Shown here one piece after another: positions 17,833 to 27,680 of a stretch of DNA of 64,000 bases. Location of the stretch: positions 372,001-436,000 of the forward strand of contig NZ_CP016359.1 of assembly GCF_001951155.1 (NCBI RefSeq), written 5' to 3'. The notes beneath the pieces are model-generated. The model saw only the letters and a list, made by a program, of their open reading frames with translations, was not told the DNA's origin and searched no databases. The stretch's first letter is position 1. Each line of letters starts with the position of its first letter. The translations under genes were made by a program, and so were the position numbers. Source of the stretch: Christiangramia flava JLT2011. Its GTDB lineage: Bacteria > Bacteroidota > Bacteroidia > Flavobacteriales > Flavobacteriaceae.

Positions 17833-19599
17833 TTATTCATAGGTTTTCACCAGCCGGATGAACTCCGCCCGGTAACCATCCCCGTCTGCTCCCCGACCGG
17901 CTTCCGCGAGGTCTATCACGACATCATTTCCGCAGTTATTGGAATATTCAGATTCCCGAAGATTCATTCCGAATAAGGCCACGGCCGACATGAACTTTAA
18001 ATCTTCACTTGGCTCTTTTTCGGTTTCCGGGGAATTGACCGTTTTCGTGATCAGCTTACTGTTATTCCCATCCGGTTCCTTATACCGAAATTTGACCGTG
18101 AGTAATTCCTCTCCAAAATCCTTGTTTTTCATCCTACTATATTTCAGGTCATCCACCTCTTTCAGAAATTTGGATTTTACGCCAACCGGGATGATCTCGT
18201 AAAGCGCAGTAACTGTATGACCGCTGCCCAGTTCCCCGGCATCTTTTTGATCATCATTGAAATCTTCGTCATTCAGCAGTCGGTTTTCATAACCAATGAG
18301 TCGGTAAGCCGCGACTTTACCAGGGTTGAATTCCACCTGGATTTTTACGTCTTTAGCAATGGTATAGATCGTACCACCAAATTCGGTTCCCAGCACCCGT
18401 TTGGCTTCCTGCATGTTATCGATATAGGCATAATTTCCGTTACCTTTATCAGCCAGGGTTTCCATTTTCGAATCTTTATAGTTCCCCATTCCGAAGCCGA
18501 GACAGGTGAGGAAAACACCACTGTTACGTTTTTCTTCAATAAGATCTTCCATCGCGCGGTCACTGCTGGCGCCCACATTAAAATCACCATCGGTTGCCAG
18601 GATCACGCGGTTATTTCCGCCTTCGATAAAATGCTCTTCAGCGATCTTATAGGCCATTTTGATTCCTTCGCCCCCCGCGGTTGAACCTCCCGCCTGCAAC
18701 TTTTGGAGAGCCTCCTTGATTTTCGCTTTTTCATTCCCACTGGTGGGTTCCAGCACCACACCTGCCGCTCCTGCGTAGACCACCATCGCCACTTTGTCCT
18801 GCTCCCGAAGGTTATCGGTTAGCAGTTTAAAGGCTGATTTCAATAATTCCAGTTTATTGGGACTGTTCATGGAGCCGCTAACATCTATCAGGAAAACCAA
18901 GTTCGATGCCGGAACGTCGTCCAGCGGAATAATCTTTCCCTGTAAACCAATTTTGACCAACTGGGTCTGGTCGTTCCACGGCGTGGCTGCCACTTCGGTA
19001 TTGATGGAAAATGGATCATTTCCGGTAGGCTGTGAATAATCATAATTGAAATAATTGATCATTTCTTCAATTTTTACCGCATCTACCGGAATATCCTGTC
19101 CATTATTGATCATCCGGCGAATATTGCTGTAACCTGCGCGGTCCACATCTATCGAAAATGTGGAAAGCGGTGCGTTACCCACACGCTTAAAAATGTTTTC
19201 CTCGATGGGCTTATATGACTCGGTATTCTCTGGCGGATTGGCATAAGAAATTCCAGAAACTACACCACTAAGGCTTCTTTCTGCATCATTCTGTAACAAA
19301 ATCACCTCATCTAGTGATTCCCGCGATTCTTTCAAGACTACTTCAAGAATTGTTTGGTCTTTAATTTTGATCTTTTCCGTAATAAAGCCAATAAACGAGA
19401 AGGTAAGAATATCGCCTTTACTGGCCTCGATTGAAAATTTTCCGTCAATGTCGGTCTGAGCCGAAGTATTGGTTCCTTTTACCAGGATATTGACTCCCGG
19501 CAAACTCAGGCCACTTTCGTCTATGACCGTTCCGGTAATTGTTCTTGCTGAAATTTGGCTAAATGAGAATGCAATTATCAGTAGTAAAATTGATTTCAT
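17833..19599 (-). CDS. von Willebrand A protein (YfbK-like) with CarboxypepD_reg-like domain
   Basis: From the ATG at 19599 the protein has 588 residues. That start gives a clean signal peptide (MKSILLLIIAFSFSQISA); a frame-opening ATG at 19635 would add 12 residues before it. A carboxypeptidase-regulatory-like domain (TITGTVIDESGLSLPGVN) is followed by a YfbK-type N-terminal region (FSIDVDRAGYSNIRR), a vWA domain with an intact metal site (FLIDVSGSMNSP and later ATDGDFNVG), and a C-terminal DUF3520-like region (DLAEAGRGADGDGYRAEFIR). Such proteins are secreted or periplasmic and mediate protein contacts; their precise role is unsettled. The divergent neighbour is a small secreted orphan. Confidence 0.88.
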   Translation of the reverse strand: MKSILLLIIAFSFSQISARTITGTVIDESGLSLPGVNILVKGTNTSAQTDIDGKFSIEASKGDILTFSFIGFITEKIKIKDQTILEVVLKESRESLDEVILLQNDAERSLSGVVSGISYANPPENTESYKPIEENIFKRVGNAPLSTFSIDVDRAGYSNIRRMINNGQDIPVDAVKIEEMINYFNYDYSQPTGNDPFSINTEVAATPWNDQTQLVKIGLQGKIIPLDDVPASNLVFLIDVSGSMNSPNKLELLKSAFKLLTDNLREQDKVAMVVYAGAAGVVLEPTSGNEKAKIKEALQKLQAGGSTAGGEGIKMAYKIAEEHFIEGGNNRVILATDGDFNVGASSDRAMEDLIEEKRNSGVFLTCLGFGMGNYKDSKMETLADKGNGNYAYIDNMQEAKRVLGTEFGGTIYTIAKDVKIQVEFNPGKVAAYRLIGYENRLLNDEDFNDDQKDAGELGSGHTVTALYEIIPVGVKSKFLKEVDDLKYSRMKNKDFGEELLTVKFRYKEPDGNNSKLITKTVNSPETEKEPSEDLKFMSAVALFGMNLRESEYSNNCGNDVVIDLAEAGRGADGDGYRAEFIRLVKTYE

Positions 19600-19756
19600 A
19601 CGGATTAGTTTTTGAGTTAGAATTAACGGTTGCATTTAAAATTTAAGATTTAAAGCACATCAATCATTCCAAAACTGGCCATTTCAAACGTTTTCGGAAA
19701 TTTAACTTATTAAAAATTTGTGAAAACTATAGCGGCAGAATACTTTTGTTGTCCGA

Positions 19757-20164
19757 ATGAAAAGAGCATTTGCTAAATATTTTTTTTCGGTACTCTTCCT
19801 GTTACTGGGAACTGTTTTGTCTTCGTATGCCAACTCGGTTCCGGAAAGCAATCTTAAGGTTTCTTCTGAAATACGTATCGATAATGCCAGTTTTGGCACT
19901 GCTCAGCTTCACCAAAGTACCCCAAGTTCCCAACTGGAGCTGGAAAAAATCCTGATCGAGGAAACGGAAAGCGAGGATTTTGAAAATCATTCAGATGCTG
20001 ACCAGTTTTCCAAACTCTTTACCAGCCACCTTTTTACCGCCGCATTCTATATGCTGGCCTGGGAATACGCGATTGGCCAAAATGAAACCTGCCAGCCCTG
20101 CCGCAAGCAATCCACGCACCATACCCTCAAGCGTTTCATACAGCTAGAGGTTTTCAGGATCTAA
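19757..20164 (+). CDS. Small secreted orphan protein upstream of RND efflux operon
   Basis: A 135-residue protein that I do not recognise. It has a signal peptide (about 1-26, FFSVLFLLLGTVLSSYANS), an acidic middle part (EKILIEETESEDFENHSDAD), a hydrophobic stretch (LFTSHLFTAAFYMLAWEYAI) and a Cys pair in ETCQPCRKQ. The C-terminus is basic. It sits 102 bp upstream of the efflux adaptor gene in the same direction, so it could be a leader gene of that operon. A hairpin (20200-20222, GCCTG/CCAG pairing with CTGG/CAGGC) lies between them. The signal peptide and position support a real gene. Confidence 0.6.
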   Translation: MKRAFAKYFFSVLFLLLGTVLSSYANSVPESNLKVSSEIRIDNASFGTAQLHQSTPSSQLELEKILIEETESEDFENHSDADQFSKLFTSHLFTAAFYMLAWEYAIGQNETCQPCRKQSTHHTLKRFIQLEVFRI

Positions 20165-20266
20165 AATTTTCCTTTTCACCTGTGGCTTAGAGGTAACCTG
20201 CCTGCCAGAAACCTGGCCAGGCCCATTCCCTATTTAATCATTCTAATTTTAAAAATTCATTTTACT

Positions 20267-21349
20267 ATGAAGAAGATCCCACTTTTAATTGGTTTTCTTG
20301 CCGTGCTGTGCAGCATTGGCTGTAATTCTCATAAAGAGGAAAATCATGAGGAAGAAACATTCCAGGTAACCACGCCTGTAAGAATCGACACTTCCTTTAC
20401 CAAAGAATACGTGTGCCAGATCCACTCCATTCGCCATATCGAACTTCGTGCGATGGAAAAAGGTTACTTAAAAAACATCAAGGTAGATGAAGGGCAGCAC
20501 GTAGAAAAAGGGCAATTGATGTTCCAGATCATGCCCAATATTTACCAGGCCGAACTTCAGAAAGCTAAAGCTGAAAGCGAAGCGGCCAAGATCGAATTTG
20601 AAAACACCAAATTACTGGCAGACAGCGATGTGGTCTCTCCCAATGAGCTGGCCCTCTCAAAGGCCAATTATGACAAGGCTCAAGCGGAAGTAAACCTTGC
20701 ACAAACCCATCTTGGATTTACAGATGTTCGCGCTCCCTTCAGCGGGATCATGGACCATCTGGAAGTTCGTGAAGGCAGTACGCTGGAAGAAGGCGAATTG
20801 CTTACATCCCTTTCAGATAACAGCAAAATGTGGGTGTATTTCAATGTGCCGGAGGCGGAATATCTGGACTACATGATGAACACCAGGAACGACCAGCAAC
20901 AAAACGTGAATTTATTGCTGGCCAATAATAAGAAGTTTGACCAGGATGGTGTCGTAGAGACCATCGAGGGAGAATTCAACAACGAAACCGGAAATATTGC
21001 TTTCCGTGCCACTTTTCCAAATCCGAAAGGTATTCTGAGACATGGGGAAACCGGGAATATCCTGATGACCATCCCACTGAAAAATGCGATGCTGATCCCA
21101 CAAAAAGCCACTTTTGAGGTATTAGACAAACGCTATGTATTTACGGTAGATGAGAAAAATGTGGTGCATCAAACCGAGATCAAAACCGGCGCCGAACTAC
21201 CCCATCTATTCGTGGTGGAATCTGGCCTAAAGGAAAATGACCGGGTGTTGCTGGAAGGAATCAGGATGGTAAAAAATAATCAGGAGATCCATGCTGAAAT
21301 GGAAGATCCGAACGAAGTGCTCGCGAATCTTGATCTATACACCGAATAG
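20267..21349 (+). CDS. RND efflux periplasmic adaptor (membrane fusion protein)
   Basis: A 360-residue lipoprotein (signal ending CSIGC, Cys19). It has the barrel-sandwich (biotinyl-lipoyl-like) halves YLKNIKVDEGQHVEKGQLMF and DVRAPFSGIMDHLEVREGST, flanking an alpha-helical hairpin of about 60 residues (QAELQKAKAESEAAKIEF). Beta-barrel and membrane-proximal domains follow (FEVLDKRYVFTVDEKNVVHQ). It links the inner-membrane pump to the outer-membrane factor in a tripartite exporter. The pump gene starts 23 bp downstream. Substrate is not deducible. Confidence 0.94.
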   Translation: MKKIPLLIGFLAVLCSIGCNSHKEENHEEETFQVTTPVRIDTSFTKEYVCQIHSIRHIELRAMEKGYLKNIKVDEGQHVEKGQLMFQIMPNIYQAELQKAKAESEAAKIEFENTKLLADSDVVSPNELALSKANYDKAQAEVNLAQTHLGFTDVRAPFSGIMDHLEVREGSTLEEGELLTSLSDNSKMWVYFNVPEAEYLDYMMNTRNDQQQNVNLLLANNKKFDQDGVVETIEGEFNNETGNIAFRATFPNPKGILRHGETGNILMTIPLKNAMLIPQKATFEVLDKRYVFTVDEKNVVHQTEIKTGAELPHLFVVESGLKENDRVLLEGIRMVKNNQEIHAEMEDPNEVLANLDLYTE

Positions 21350-21372
21350 CAAACCCAAAATCTTTAGATAAC

Positions 21373-24300
21373 ATGTTTAAAAAGTTTATCCATAGACCGG
21401 TTTTGGCGATCGTGATCTCGGTGATCATCGTATTCGTCGGGATGCTGGCGATCAAGCAACTGCCTATTTCGCAGTTCCCGCAGATCGCGCCAACCACGGT
21501 CAATGTTTTCATAGCCTATCCCGGGTCCAGCGCCGATGTACTGGTGAAATCTACACTGATTCCCCTGGAAACCTCGATCAACGGGGTGCAGGGAATGCGC
21601 TACATCGCTTCGGATGCAACCAGTGCCGGGGAAGGAACGCTCCGTGTGATTTTCGAACCAGGAACAGATCCCAATGATGCGGTAGTGCGGGTAAAGACCA
21701 GGGTTGACCAGGTCATGCCTTTGCTACCGGAACTCGTGCAACGCGAAGGGGTGACCATTACGCCAGTACAGCCTAGTATGCTGATGTATGTGAACCTGTA
21801 TAGCAAGGAAAAACATACCGATGAAAAGTTCCTGTACAATTATGCGTATACCAGGATCGTTCCTGAAATTCAGCGTATCAACGGTATCGCCAGTGCGCAA
21901 ATTCTCGGTAGCCGTAAATTCGCCATGCGTGTCTGGCTAAAACCAGACCGTATGCGTGCCTATAATATTTCCGCGGAAGAAGTCCTGGAAGCCATGGAAG
22001 ACCAGAGTATCCTGGCCCGCCCTGGTCGCCTTGGACGGAGTTCGGGTAAAAAAGCTCAGGCCCTGGAATACGTCCTTACCTACCAGGACCGGTACAGCGA
22101 ACCGCAGCAGTATAAAGACATTATCCTGAGAGCCAACGGCGAAGGGGAAATGATCACCCTCGGCGACGTGGCAGATGTGGAACTGGGAAGTGAATTCTTC
22201 GATATCTATTCCAACCTCGACGGAAAACCTTCAGCTTCCATCGTACTGAAACAAACCTTTGGCAGTAACGGTAGCGACGTGATCGCTGACGTAAAGGAAA
22301 AACTAAAGGAACTGAAAGAAGACCTGCCCCCGGGAGTAGATTACAAAATTTCTTATGACGTTTCCAACTTTCTGGATGCGTCTATCGAACAGGTATTGCA
22401 TACCCTGAGGGATGCATTCATCCTGGTGGCGATCGTGGTATTTCTATTCCTGGGAGACTGGCGTTCGACCCTGATCCCGATCATCGCCGTGCCGGTCTCA
22501 CTGGTAGGAGCCTTTTTCGTGATGCAGATCTTCGGTTTGTCGATCAACCTCATCACGCTTTTCGCACTGGTGCTCGCAATCGGTATTGTGGTAGATAATG
22601 CGATCGTTGTGGTGGAGGCGGTTCACGTAAAAATGGAAGAAGAAAACCTCACGCCATACAAAGCATCTTCCGAAGTTCTTGGAGAGATTGGTGGCGCGAT
22701 CATCGCGATCACACTGGTGATGGTTTCGGTGTTTATACCGATCTCTTTTATGTCGGGTCCTGTTGGAGTGTTCTACCGCCAGTTCTCGATAACCATGGCC
22801 GGGTCTATCGTAATTTCCGCAGTAGTGGCACTAACACTCACACCGGTTCTTTGTGCAATGCTCCTGAAGAACACCCACGGAAAACCTCGCAAAAAATCAC
22901 CTATCAACCGTTTTATCGACTGGTTTAACCGCGGCTTTGAAAGACTTACCGGAAGATATGTAGGCTTCCTGAACTATATCGTAAACCGAAGAGTCATAAC
23001 CTTTGGAATTTTACTTGCATTCTGTGTTGGGATCTTCGTGACCAATAAAATCCTGCCGGCAGGATTTATCCCCAGTGAAGACCAGGGAATGATCTATGCG
23101 ATCATCCAGACACCTCCGGGAGCAACCCTGGAACGAACCAATGATGTTGCCAGAAAACTTCAGAAACTGAGTGAGGAAGTTGAAGGTGTGGAATCGGTTT
23201 CATCACTGGCCGGTTACGAGATCATGACCGAAGGTCGTGGTTCCAACGCGGGTACCTGCTTGATCAACCTGAAACCATGGTCTGATAGGGAACATTCGGT
23301 TCACGAGATCATGGAAGAATTGGAAGAAAAGAGTAAGGATCTTGGAGCTACGATCGAATATTTTGAGCCGCCAGCGGTTCCAGGTTTCGGATCTTCTGCC
23401 GGTTTCTCGTTGCGTTTGCTGGATAAAACCAACTCGACAGATTACCATGAATTCGAAAGAATCAACAATGAATTTCTGGAAGAGCTGGGCAAGCGAAAAG
23501 AACTTAGCGGACTGTTCACCTTTTTCGCAGCTAATTATCCGCAGTATGAATTAAAGATCAATAACAAGGCGGCTATGCAAAAAGGGGTATCCATTGGTAA
23601 AGCGATGGAAAACCTGAATATCCTGATTGGTAGTACCTACGAGCAGGGATTCATCAAATTTGGTCGATTCTTCAAAGTTTACACACAGGCCGCTCCGGAA
23701 TACCGTGGGATGCCTTCAGACCTGGAAGAATTATATGTGAAGAACGAAGAAGGAGAAATGGTACCCTATTCTTCTTTCATGACCATGGAGAAAAAACTGG
23801 GACCCAATGAAATCACTCGTTACAACCTGTACAATTCGGCAGCGATCAGAGGTTTACCGGCAAAAGGTTACACCACCGGTGATGCCATTGAAGCCATTCG
23901 TGAAGTAGCCAAGGAAAAACTTCCAAGAGGTTATGATATTGCCTGGGAAGGTCTTTCCTACGACGAAGCCAACCGTGGAAACGATGCTCTGTTCATTTTC
24001 ATTATCGTCCTCGTTTTCGTGTATTTCGTACTGGCCGCTCAATATGAAAGTTTCTTACTGCCGTTCGCGGTACTGCTTTCCTTGCCGGTTGGAGTTTTTG
24101 GCTCCTTCCTGTTACTGAAGCTTATGGGACTTTCCAACGATGTGTATGCCCAGATCGGGGTAATCATGCTGGTAGGGCTTCTAGGTAAGAACGCGGTACT
24201 GATCGTGGAATTTGCCGTTCAGAAACATCGCCAGGGAATGAGCGTGCTGGAAGCTGCCATCGAAGGCGCAAAAATGCGTTTCCGACCTATTCTAATGACT

Positions 24301-24615
24301 TCTTTTGCCTTTATCGCCGGGTTGATCCCATTGGTGATCGCCAGCGGAGCCGGCGCCATTGGTAACCGAACGATTGGTGGTTCGGCGCTGGGTGGTATGC
24401 TCATTGGGACCATATTCGGGGTGATCATCATCCCGGGGCTTTATTTCATCTTCGGAAAAATGTCTGAAGGAAAAAGCCTGATCCGCGATGAGTATGATGA
24501 AACCTTTACCGAAGAGTTCATGCGCACCAGCGAAGGTGAAGGAAGCATTAGCTCCCGTTTGCGCAAGATCAACAAAAAACTGAAAAAATTAATGAAAAGA
24601 AAAGAAGATGAATAG
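21373..24615 (+). CDS. RND (AcrB/HAE1-type) efflux pump
   Basis: A 1080-residue inner-membrane proton antiporter of normal length for the hydrophobe/amphiphile efflux family. The N-terminus (FIHRPVLAIVISVIIVFVGM) and the paired TM4 aspartate region (VLAIGIVVDNAIVVVEAVHV) are typical, as are SFMSGPVGVFYRQFSITMAG and PAGFIPSEDQGMIYAIIQ. A charged cytoplasmic tail of about 50 residues ends the protein. It overlaps the downstream outer-membrane-factor gene by 8 bp, indicating translational coupling. Substrates are probably drugs, detergents or bile-like amphiphiles (family knowledge); nothing links it to the xylan locus. Confidence 0.96.
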   Translation: MFKKFIHRPVLAIVISVIIVFVGMLAIKQLPISQFPQIAPTTVNVFIAYPGSSADVLVKSTLIPLETSINGVQGMRYIASDATSAGEGTLRVIFEPGTDPNDAVVRVKTRVDQVMPLLPELVQREGVTITPVQPSMLMYVNLYSKEKHTDEKFLYNYAYTRIVPEIQRINGIASAQILGSRKFAMRVWLKPDRMRAYNISAEEVLEAMEDQSILARPGRLGRSSGKKAQALEYVLTYQDRYSEPQQYKDIILRANGEGEMITLGDVADVELGSEFFDIYSNLDGKPSASIVLKQTFGSNGSDVIADVKEKLKELKEDLPPGVDYKISYDVSNFLDASIEQVLHTLRDAFILVAIVVFLFLGDWRSTLIPIIAVPVSLVGAFFVMQIFGLSINLITLFALVLAIGIVVDNAIVVVEAVHVKMEEENLTPYKASSEVLGEIGGAIIAITLVMVSVFIPISFMSGPVGVFYRQFSITMAGSIVISAVVALTLTPVLCAMLLKNTHGKPRKKSPINRFIDWFNRGFERLTGRYVGFLNYIVNRRVITFGILLAFCVGIFVTNKILPAGFIPSEDQGMIYAIIQTPPGATLERTNDVARKLQKLSEEVEGVESVSSLAGYEIMTEGRGSNAGTCLINLKPWSDREHSVHEIMEELEEKSKDLGATIEYFEPPAVPGFGSSAGFSLRLLDKTNSTDYHEFERINNEFLEELGKRKELSGLFTFFAANYPQYELKINNKAAMQKGVSIGKAMENLNILIGSTYEQGFIKFGRFFKVYTQAAPEYRGMPSDLEELYVKNEEGEMVPYSSFMTMEKKLGPNEITRYNLYNSAAIRGLPAKGYTTGDAIEAIREVAKEKLPRGYDIAWEGLSYDEANRGNDALFIFIIVLVFVYFVLAAQYESFLLPFAVLLSLPVGVFGSFLLLKLMGLSNDVYAQIGVIMLVGLLGKNAVLIVEFAVQKHRQGMSVLEAAIEGAKMRFRPILMTSFAFIAGLIPLVIASGAGAIGNRTIGGSALGGMLIGTIFGVIIIPGLYFIFGKMSEGKSLIRDEYDETFTEEFMRTSEGEGSISSRLRKINKKLKKLMKRKEDE

Positions 24616-26062
24616 ACTATCGATCTTCCAATCAAAATATGCAAAACCCGTCTGTATAGGCATTTTAGCAACTTTTTGCCTGTACAGCTGTGTACCGTCA
24701 CGGGAAATCAGGGAGGCCAATACCTCCCTGCCCGGCGGTTACCAGGATAGCATTCAGCAGGATACGGTGAATTCCGCAGCGATGAACTGGAAAGATTTTT
24801 TCCGGGACGAAAAACTGCAGGAGCTTATTGACACCGCGCTGGTGCACAACCAGGAACTGAATATTACCATGCAGCAGGTGGCCATGGCCAAAAACGAGAT
24901 CAGGGCACGCAAAGGTGAATATTTGCCCTCAGTGAACCTGCAGGCCGGCGCTGAAGTGGAAAAAGTAGGCAGGTACACCAGTCAGGGCGCCAATGATGCG
25001 AATACCGATATTCGCCCAGAGGAAGAATTCCCGGAGCCGCTGCCAAATTTCATGGCAGGCGTTTTCGCTTCCTGGGAACTGGATGTGTGGAAAAAACTTC
25101 GGAATTCCAAAAAAGCCGCGGTGATGGAATACCTCTCTTCCGTGGAAGGGCAGCATTTCATGGTCACGAATCTCATTTCAGAGATCGCGCAGTCTTATTA
25201 CGAATTGATCGCGCTGGATAACGAACTGGCGATCATCGATCAGAACCTGGACATCCAGGGAAATGCGCTGAAGACCATCCGTATTCAGAAACAAGCGGCA
25301 AGAGCGACCGAGCTTGGAGTTCGCCGTTTCGAAGCAGAAGTACTCAAGAATAAGAGTGAGCGTTACGCCGTACAGCAGGAAATCGTGGAAACCGAGAACC
25401 GCATTAATTTCCTCATCGGAAGAGCGCCACAACACGTCGATCGGAATTCCCAAAATTTCACGGAAGCTTCCCTGGACAGCCTTTATACGGGAATTCCATC
25501 GCAGCTGCTTACCAATCGCCCGGATATCAGGCAGGCAGAATTCGAACTGGAAGCTGCAAAACTGGACGTGAAGTCGGCAAGAGCTAATTTCTATCCAAGT
25601 TTTGAGATTCATGCTGGTGTTGGACTGGAAGCATTTAAACCGGAATTTCTAACCACCACGCCAGAGTCGCTTTTATACAACCTGGCGGGTGATATGGTGG
25701 CGCCGCTGATCAACCGGAACGCGATCAAAGCAACTTATGCCACGGCAAACGCCCGGCAACTGCAGGCTGTATACGATTATGAGAAGACCATTCTAAATGC
25801 CTATATCGAAGTTTCCAACGAGCTTTCGAATATTGACAAGTTGCAGAAAAGTTATGAATTGAAACAGGACCAGGTGGAGGCACTCACACAGTCTATCGAT
25901 CTCACCAATAAGCTTTTCCGTTCAGCAAGAGCAGATTATATGGAAGTCTTGCTCACACAACGTGATGCACTGGAATCGAAAATGGACCTGGTGGAAACCA
26001 GGAAAGAACAACTGTTGGCGCGGGTATCCATGTACCGCAATCTCGGTGGCGGCTGGCAATAG
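24608..26062 (+). CDS. TolC/OprM (NodT)-type outer-membrane efflux lipoprotein
   Basis: A 484-residue protein with a lipoprotein signal (CLYSC, Cys28), followed by two outer-membrane-efflux repeats with long helices (LQELIDTALVHNQELNITMQ, ASWELDVWKKLRNSKKAAVM) and the typical LTNRPDIRQAEFELEAAKLD block. It forms the trimeric outer-membrane channel of the tripartite pump. It overlaps the end of the pump gene by 8 bp and is the last gene before a strong terminator. The length is normal for the family. Confidence 0.95.
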   Translation: MNRLSIFQSKYAKPVCIGILATFCLYSCVPSREIREANTSLPGGYQDSIQQDTVNSAAMNWKDFFRDEKLQELIDTALVHNQELNITMQQVAMAKNEIRARKGEYLPSVNLQAGAEVEKVGRYTSQGANDANTDIRPEEEFPEPLPNFMAGVFASWELDVWKKLRNSKKAAVMEYLSSVEGQHFMVTNLISEIAQSYYELIALDNELAIIDQNLDIQGNALKTIRIQKQAARATELGVRRFEAEVLKNKSERYAVQQEIVETENRINFLIGRAPQHVDRNSQNFTEASLDSLYTGIPSQLLTNRPDIRQAEFELEAAKLDVKSARANFYPSFEIHAGVGLEAFKPEFLTTTPESLLYNLAGDMVAPLINRNAIKATYATANARQLQAVYDYEKTILNAYIEVSNELSNIDKLQKSYELKQDQVEALTQSIDLTNKLFRSARADYMEVLLTQRDALESKMDLVETRKEQLLARVSMYRNLGGGWQ

Positions 26063-26081
26063 TTGGTTTAGTTAGCTGAAG

Positions 26082-26113
26082 AAAAAGCCATTTCGTTTGA
26101 AATGGCTTTTTTT
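26082..26113. terminator. Bidirectional intrinsic terminator after efflux operon
   Basis: AAAAAGCCATTTC (26082-26094), loop GTTT, and GAAATGGCTTTTT (26099-26111) form a 13-bp stem with T-runs on both strands. It separates the rightward efflux operon from the end of the leftward GH43 operon. Confidence 0.92.
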
Positions 26114-26119
26114 CTTGTA

Positions 26120-27670
26120 TTATTCGCTCATGCGGAAATAGTCAAAATCAGCAAACCCGCCTGTTTCCTGAGTGGCATAATTGAATAGCGCGAAACGATA
26201 GCCCATAAAATGGGTTAGTTTATATTCCATTTTCAGGATACTTCCAATAGATTTCCAGTTTTCGCCGTCTTCGGAAAAGTAAAATTGGGCTTCATCTTTT
26301 TTATTCTCAAAATCACATACAACCTTCAGAAAAACGGTTTCTGAATTATAAGGAATACTTTCCTCGATCCAGTTCTTACCATTTTCGCCTTTCATGGAAA
26401 TCAGCGACAACCGGTCTTTTTCCTTTCGAATGCCTACTAGCCCGTATTTGCTCTGCAGTAAGCCAAGCCCGGCTACATCCCCATTTTTTAGTCCGCCCAA
26501 CTCCAGGCTGATCTCAGCACTGCTTTTTGGTCCAAAAGTACGTTGTGTTAAGGTATTTCGCGTTTGTAAAAAAGTAGTGTCTTTTCGGAAATTCGTTAGT
26601 CTAAGATAACCCGGTTTCTCTTTAAGACTCCAGTAATCATTTTCGGGGTTATGATTCCATTGCCAAACCAAAGGCAGCGAATTTTCAGCATTTTCACGCT
26701 TAAATTCATCCGAAGCAACAATTCCAGGGATCAATCCCTTACTTTTTGGAAGTTCCAGTTTTTCAGGAACTTTACCATCTTTCCCCAGGACCGGCCAGCC
26801 ATCTTTCCATACTACAGGAACGAGATATGGGATCCTTCCCACAGCGCCATAATCCCGAAACAAATAAGAAAACCAATTTCCGTCCGGGCCTTCAATCAGG
26901 CCTCCCTGTGCCACACCCAGATCCTGCAAAGCCAGTTTCCCTTTATATGGCCCGAGCAAATTATCGGCGCGGTGGATCACTACGGTTCGCATTCCGTTTC
27001 GAGGCCAGGTAATATGAAAAAGATAATATTTACCATCGTGCTTGAAAAGCTGCGAACCTTCGGCTGGCAGCATAATATCCTCCCCCGCCGGCGCACTGGC
27101 ATTTTCTATTAAGACATGATCGGTTTCCGGTTTGACTCCAGAAAAATCTGATTCCAGTTCCACAATGCGAATACTTCCGCCGCCATAAATCATATAGACT
27201 TTTCCGTTGTCAAAAACTAAAGAATTATCGTGCAGGCTGGGAGAAAATGAAGCTTTTTCCCATTTACCGCTTTCCGGATCTTCCGAAGAAAAAATATAGG
27301 TTTTACCCGTAGTTCCGGAAAATGTGGAAACATAGAACCTTCCATCATGAAAGCGCAGACTACTGGCCCAAGAACCACGCCCGTAAGCATTTTTGCCAGC
27401 TTCGAGCCTCAATTCAGGAATATCGGCCAGCGTATCATAAGCGTAGCTTACGATCTCCCAGTTCACCAGGTCCTTTGATTTCATGATCGGTACACCGGGA
27501 CTCATGTGCATCGTCGTGCTGCTCATATAATAATTATCGCCGTGTTTGACCATGGAAAGATCGGGAACATCGGCAAAAATGATGGGATTTTCAGCCTGCT
27601 CCTGGGCAAACACTTTGGGCAGGCTCATCATGAAAAACAGCAGGAGTAAGCTGATCGTTCGTGTGTTCAT
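26120..27670 (-). CDS. GH43 beta-xylosidase/arabinofuranosidase with C-terminal beta-sandwich
   Basis: From the ATG at 27670 (signal peptide MNTRTISLLLLFFM...KVFAQ) the protein has 516 residues; a start at 27721 would add 17 residues and overlap the upstream gene. The five-bladed propeller of GH43 is clear: base Asp in FADVPDLSMVKHGD, pKa-modulating Asp in SLHDNSLVFDNGKVYM, and acid Glu in LPAEGSQLFKHDGKYYLF. A C-terminal concanavalin-like domain (about 330-516, LRLTNFRKDTTFLQTRNTL) follows. GH43 enzymes of this kind release xylose or arabinose from xylo-oligosaccharides. It is the last gene of galM-GH43-GH43. The exact subfamily was not determined. Confidence 0.9.
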   Translation of the reverse strand: MNTRTISLLLLFFMMSLPKVFAQEQAENPIIFADVPDLSMVKHGDNYYMSSTTMHMSPGVPIMKSKDLVNWEIVSYAYDTLADIPELRLEAGKNAYGRGSWASSLRFHDGRFYVSTFSGTTGKTYIFSSEDPESGKWEKASFSPSLHDNSLVFDNGKVYMIYGGGSIRIVELESDFSGVKPETDHVLIENASAPAGEDIMLPAEGSQLFKHDGKYYLFHITWPRNGMRTVVIHRADNLLGPYKGKLALQDLGVAQGGLIEGPDGNWFSYLFRDYGAVGRIPYLVPVVWKDGWPVLGKDGKVPEKLELPKSKGLIPGIVASDEFKRENAENSLPLVWQWNHNPENDYWSLKEKPGYLRLTNFRKDTTFLQTRNTLTQRTFGPKSSAEISLELGGLKNGDVAGLGLLQSKYGLVGIRKEKDRLSLISMKGENGKNWIEESIPYNSETVFLKVVCDFENKKDEAQFYFSEDGENWKSIGSILKMEYKLTHFMGYRFALFNYATQETGGFADFDYFRMSE

Positions 27671-27680
27671 TTTTTCAATT

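Noticed and set aside
19618..19632. Possible LacI-type half-site (ACGGTTGCA) near the vWA gene
   Set aside because: Only one half matches GCAAnCGnTTGC; the left arm lacks GCAA and the gene has no link to xylan.
19680..19695. CAAACGTTTTCG as a PurR-like palindrome
   Set aside because: The inner AAACGTTT is symmetrical, but the outer GC pairs are missing and spacing to any promoter is unclear.
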